From Bacillota bacterium (GTDB lineage: Bacteria > Bacillota > Syntrophomonadia > Syntrophomonadales > Syntrophomonadaceae): DNA of 8,652 nucleotides. Both the position numbers and the translations under genes were made by a program. This document shows positions 6,488 through 8,652 of this stretch, in pieces (positions within the stretch are counted from its first letter, which is position 1; each line of letters starts with the position of its first letter). The stretch lies in the NCBI GenBank assembly GCA_017861475.1, contig JAGFXV010000037.1:1-8652 (forward strand), read 5' to 3'. The notes under the pieces were generated by a model, which was not told the DNA's origin, made no database searches, and was given only the letters and a program-made list of their open reading frames with translations.

Positions 6488-8026
6488 ATGTACGAATCAA
6501 ATTTACTTTTATGGCTGTTCCTGATTCCGGCTGCGGCAGCTTTGCTGGAAGCTATGTCGGGTCGGTACCGGGCCAAACAAGCCGGAATTATATCCATCAT
6601 TGGGGCAATTCTTACGTTGCTGGTCGCCCTGAGCATGTGCCGTGAAGTGCTGGCAGGAAATACATTAACTGCCTGGAACGATCAGCTTTATGCCGATGCG
6701 CTCAGTTCATTGATGGCGCTGATTGTCACCATCGTTGGTCTGGCAGTCCTGGTATTTTCATACCGTTATATGCGGCATGATGTTGAAGCAGGAAAGACAA
6801 CCACTGAAAGATTACCGCTTTACTTTGCTTTGATATCAATCTTCATAAGTACCATGGCATGGGGAACAGTAACCAATAACCTGGTTATGCTCTATGTTAT
6901 TATTGAGGCAACGACACTGGCTTCAGCCCTGCTGGTTACGTTCTATTGGAAACCGGAGTCTTTGGAGGCCGGTTACAAGTACTTGATTTTATGCTCGGTA
7001 GGGATTACCCTGGCCCTTTTGGGAACGGTTCTGCTATATGCTGCGGCCGTACCTTTCCTGCCGGGAGATAAGGCTTTGCTGATTACTGAATTGGTGAAGA
7101 TATCCGGGCATATCCCATCAAATATAGTTTTTATCGCTTGTGGCTTGATTTTGATTGGTTTTGGCACCAAGGCCGGTATAATACCTTTCCATGCCTGGCT
7201 GCCGGATGCGCATTCCCAGTCACCCAGTCCTGTCAGCGCCCTGCTTTCAGGTGTAACCATTAAGGTGGCTATTTATGCGGTAGCCAGAATCCTGACGATT
7301 TTCTATCCACAATACAGCGCGCTGGCCACGTTTTTAGTTCTGGTGGGTGCGGTAACCATGCTGCTGGGAATTATTCTGGCCTTTATCCAGGATGATCTGA
7401 AGCGTATGCTGGCTTACAGCAGCGTCAGTCAGATGGGCTATATCGTCATGGGATTTGGCATTGGGGGTTATGTGGGCTTTTATGGATCTGTATATCATAT
7501 GCTCAACCATGCGTTGTTAAAATCTCTGCTCTTTTTATGTACCGGTGCGCTGCTCTATACCAGCGGAACGACTTTGATCAGTGAGCTGCAGGGGAAAAAG
7601 CAAGGAACCCTTACCGCCATCTGTTTCTTTGTGGCAGCTTTGGCCGTGGGCGGGCTTCCCCCGCTGAATGGTTTTTGGAGCAAATTTACGATTTTTGTAG
7701 CGGCCGCCCAGGCGCAAAATTGGTGGGCCGTAGGGATTGCCGTCTTCACCAGTTTGTTGACGCTGGCTTGTCTGGTACGGGCCGGATACCGGATCTTTCT
7801 TTATCAGGATGATCATCACGGAGGAGAAGCTGCCATCGCTCTTGAAGAACCAGGTAATGCAGGACATGAAGGGCATATCGGTATTCCCTCCCTGCCACTG
7901 TCAATGTCCATGGTAATGGTGATTTTGGTAGCATTGAGTGTGTTGTTGGGCGCATATCCGTCCATTATTTATCCGCTTTTGGATTTGGCCAGTAAATCGC
8001 TTCTGCACTTGGCGATAGGAGGTTAG
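6488..8026 (+). CDS. hyfF: Antiporter-like subunit HyfF (NuoL/NuoM/NuoN family)
   Basis: This 512-residue polytopic protein is close to E. coli HyfF (526) and is predicted to translocate ions alongside HyfB and the subunit at the left edge. The full set of channel residues is present: Glu140 in VIIEATT, Lys228 in GTKAGIIP, His235 and His242 in PFHAWLPDAH, Lys259 in TIKVAIY, Lys305 in QDDLKRMLA, His336/His340/Lys344 in YHMLNHALLK and Lys399 in NGFWSKF. Unlike HyfB, both histidines of the PFHxWLPxAH motif are kept. A hydrophilic loop at about 439-465 is rich in His and acidic residues (DDHHGGE, GHEGH) and could lie between the last helices. The start is fixed by a stop immediately upstream and a good binding site. 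The TAG lies 5 bases before hyfI, whose ribosome binding site overlaps the final codons. Confidence 0.93.
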   Translation: MYESNLLLWLFLIPAAAALLEAMSGRYRAKQAGIISIIGAILTLLVALSMCREVLAGNTLTAWNDQLYADALSSLMALIVTIVGLAVLVFSYRYMRHDVEAGKTTTERLPLYFALISIFISTMAWGTVTNNLVMLYVIIEATTLASALLVTFYWKPESLEAGYKYLILCSVGITLALLGTVLLYAAAVPFLPGDKALLITELVKISGHIPSNIVFIACGLILIGFGTKAGIIPFHAWLPDAHSQSPSPVSALLSGVTIKVAIYAVARILTIFYPQYSALATFLVLVGAVTMLLGIILAFIQDDLKRMLAYSSVSQMGYIVMGFGIGGYVGFYGSVYHMLNHALLKSLLFLCTGALLYTSGTTLISELQGKKQGTLTAICFFVAALAVGGLPPLNGFWSKFTIFVAAAQAQNWWAVGIAVFTSLLTLACLVRAGYRIFLYQDDHHGGEAAIALEEPGNAGHEGHIGIPSLPLSMSMVMVILVALSVLLGAYPSIIYPLLDLASKSLLHLAIGG

Positions 8027-8031
8027 CGAAG

Positions 8032-8529
8032 ATGTTTGATCAAGAAAAAATTGCAGCACTCCTTAAAAAACATTTTAAACGTTCCTTGTGGGTCTATCAT
8101 GCCAATGCCGGATCCTGCAACGGCTGTGATATTGAGGAGGTAAATGCTTTTACACCGTATTATGATGCAGAGCGTTTCGGCCTCAAGCTGGTAGGCTCCC
8201 CGCGGCATGCTGATGTATTGCTGGTTTCCGGACCGGTTACCCGCCAGGCCTTGCCGCGGTTAAAAGAACTGTACGATGCCGTACCCAATCCCAAGCTGGT
8301 CATTGCCTGCGGCTCCTGTGCCGTTGGGGGTGGTGTCTGGTTTGATACCTATCACACCATGGGGGGATTGGACAAAGTACTCCCGGTGGACTTTTTTATC
8401 CCCGGCTGCCCGCCGCGCCCGGAGGCCATTCTCTGGGGGATCGCTGTGGCTATGGGACTGGTGGATAAAAAGGTGGAACCGTATAATTATCAGGAAAATA
8501 CTGCTGATAAACCGATGGATAATATTTAA
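8032..8529 (+). CDS. hyfI: [NiFe] hydrogenase small subunit HyfI/HycG (NuoB-like, proximal [4Fe-4S])
   Basis: This 165-residue soluble subunit carries the cluster nearest the Ni-Fe site. Visible ligands are GSCNGCDIE (Cys29, Cys32), ACGSCA (Cys93, Cys96) and IPGCPPRPE (Cys126). In NuoB/HycG relatives, cysteines of these three motifs bind a [4Fe-4S] cluster, and Cys29, 32, 96 and 126 are the probable ligands. There is no twin-arginine signal, consistent with a cytoplasm-facing group 4 enzyme. It is much shorter than E. coli HycG (255), as it ends about 40 residues after PGCPP. It is nearer in size to the compact small subunits of Ech-type enzymes. The ATG follows an AGGAGG at 8017-8022 with 9 bases between. 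It pairs with HyfG and is followed by the maturation protease gene. Confidence 0.96.
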   Translation: MFDQEKIAALLKKHFKRSLWVYHANAGSCNGCDIEEVNAFTPYYDAERFGLKLVGSPRHADVLLVSGPVTRQALPRLKELYDAVPNPKLVIACGSCAVGGGVWFDTYHTMGGLDKVLPVDFFIPGCPPRPEAILWGIAVAMGLVDKKVEPYNYQENTADKPMDNI

Positions 8530-8545
8530 AAAACGCAATCCGACC

Positions 8546-8553
8546 GGGAGGGA
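8546..8553 (+). promoter_or_regulatory. Ribosome binding site deciding the TTG start of the protease gene
   Basis: GGGAGGGA contains GGAGG at 8547-8551, which is 7 bases before a TTG at 8559 and 13 bases before the in-frame ATG at 8565. Spacing favours the TTG, though the ATG cannot be excluded. Confidence 0.6.
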
Positions 8554-8558
8554 TAAGC

Positions 8559-8652
8559 TTGGAAATGAACCTGCGGGACAGAATAAAAGGCCGCACCATG
8601 ATTATTGGTGTCGGCAATACGCTCAGAGGTGACGACGGCTTTGGTCCCTCCC
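8559..8652 (+). CDS. hycI: Hydrogenase maturation endopeptidase, HycI type, 3'-truncated by window edge
   Basis: Only the first 31 codons are present; the gene runs out of the window. The visible sequence contains MIIGVGNTLRGDDGFGP, the N-terminal signature of the HybD/HycI/HyaD protease family. The second Asp of the DD pair (residue 26 from the TTG) aligns with the first nickel-sensing acidic residue of HybD (Glu16) and HycI (Asp16). The other ligands would lie beyond the edge. Its expected role is to remove the 33-residue tail of HyfG after Arg527 once nickel is inserted. Placement right after hyfI, 29 bases from its stop, supports a dedicated protease for this enzyme. TTG at 8559 is preferred on ribosome binding site spacing; ATG at 8565 is the alternative. 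Confidence 0.88.
   Translation, partial: MEMNLRDRIKGRTMIIGVGNTLRGDDGFGPS

Noticed and set aside
100..7700. Similar nucleotide stretches in the three antiporter-like genes (QDDLKR-type and PPxNGFxSK-type regions) as possible repeats
   Set aside because: They encode conserved motifs of paralogous subunits. The similarity is short and codon-level, not a mobile or recombination repeat.
8530..8558. Possible terminator or promoter between hyfI and the protease gene
   Set aside because: The 29-base gap shows a ribosome binding site but no stem followed by a T run and no clear -10/-35 pair.
8276..8632. Plus-strand open frame of 118 codons overlapping hyfI and the protease start
   Set aside because: It is in a different frame from both real genes, is Trp/Arg-rich, and has no motif. 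The hyfI and protease frames carry clear signatures.

Overview
The window is one tightly packed, plus-strand operon segment encoding a membrane-bound group 4 [NiFe] hydrogenase of the Hyf/Hyc (hydrogenase-4 / formate-hydrogenlyase) type. Eight structural genes lie head to tail, the first cut by the left edge, followed by the start of a HycI-type maturation protease cut by the right edge. Coding density is almost complete: junctions either overlap or are separated by at most 29 bases, and I see no promoter, terminator, RNA gene, repeat array or mobile element.

Layout: 2-658, C-terminal part of an antiporter-like membrane subunit (HyfD/NuoM-N-like); 658-2679, long antiporter-like subunit HyfB; 2683-4365, large catalytic subunit HyfG with a fused NuoC-like N-terminal domain; 4362-5261, HyfC (NuoH-like membrane anchor); 5275-5805, HyfH (NuoI-like two-[4Fe-4S] protein); 5798-6472, HyfE; 6488-8026, antiporter-like subunit HyfF; 8032-8529, small subunit HyfI (NuoB-like, proximal [4Fe-4S] cluster); 8559 to the end, HycI-type endopeptidase start.

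How they work together (family knowledge applied to the visible motifs): electrons pass through the HyfH clusters to the HyfI cluster and reach the Ni-Fe site in HyfG, where protons are reduced to H2 (or the reverse). HyfC and HyfE anchor this arm in the membrane, and three antiporter-like subunits provide candidate H+ or Na+ translocation routes. The HycI-type protease would remove the 33-residue tail of HyfG after Ni insertion. No formate dehydrogenase, HyfA-like ferredoxin subunit or CO dehydrogenase is present in the window, so the electron donor cannot be decided here.

Organism: GC is close to 50% by eye, Shine-Dalgarno sequences are strong and purine-rich, and two starts appear to be TTG. 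This fits an anaerobic member of the Bacillota (for example a clostridial or Negativicutes acetogen/fermenter), but the family and genus are a guess. The operon is a recognisable system rather than an unknown one. The points worth a second look are the non-enterobacterial gene order, loss of two channel histidines in HyfB, an extra cysteine pair beside the Ni-Fe site, and G-run ribosome binding sites.
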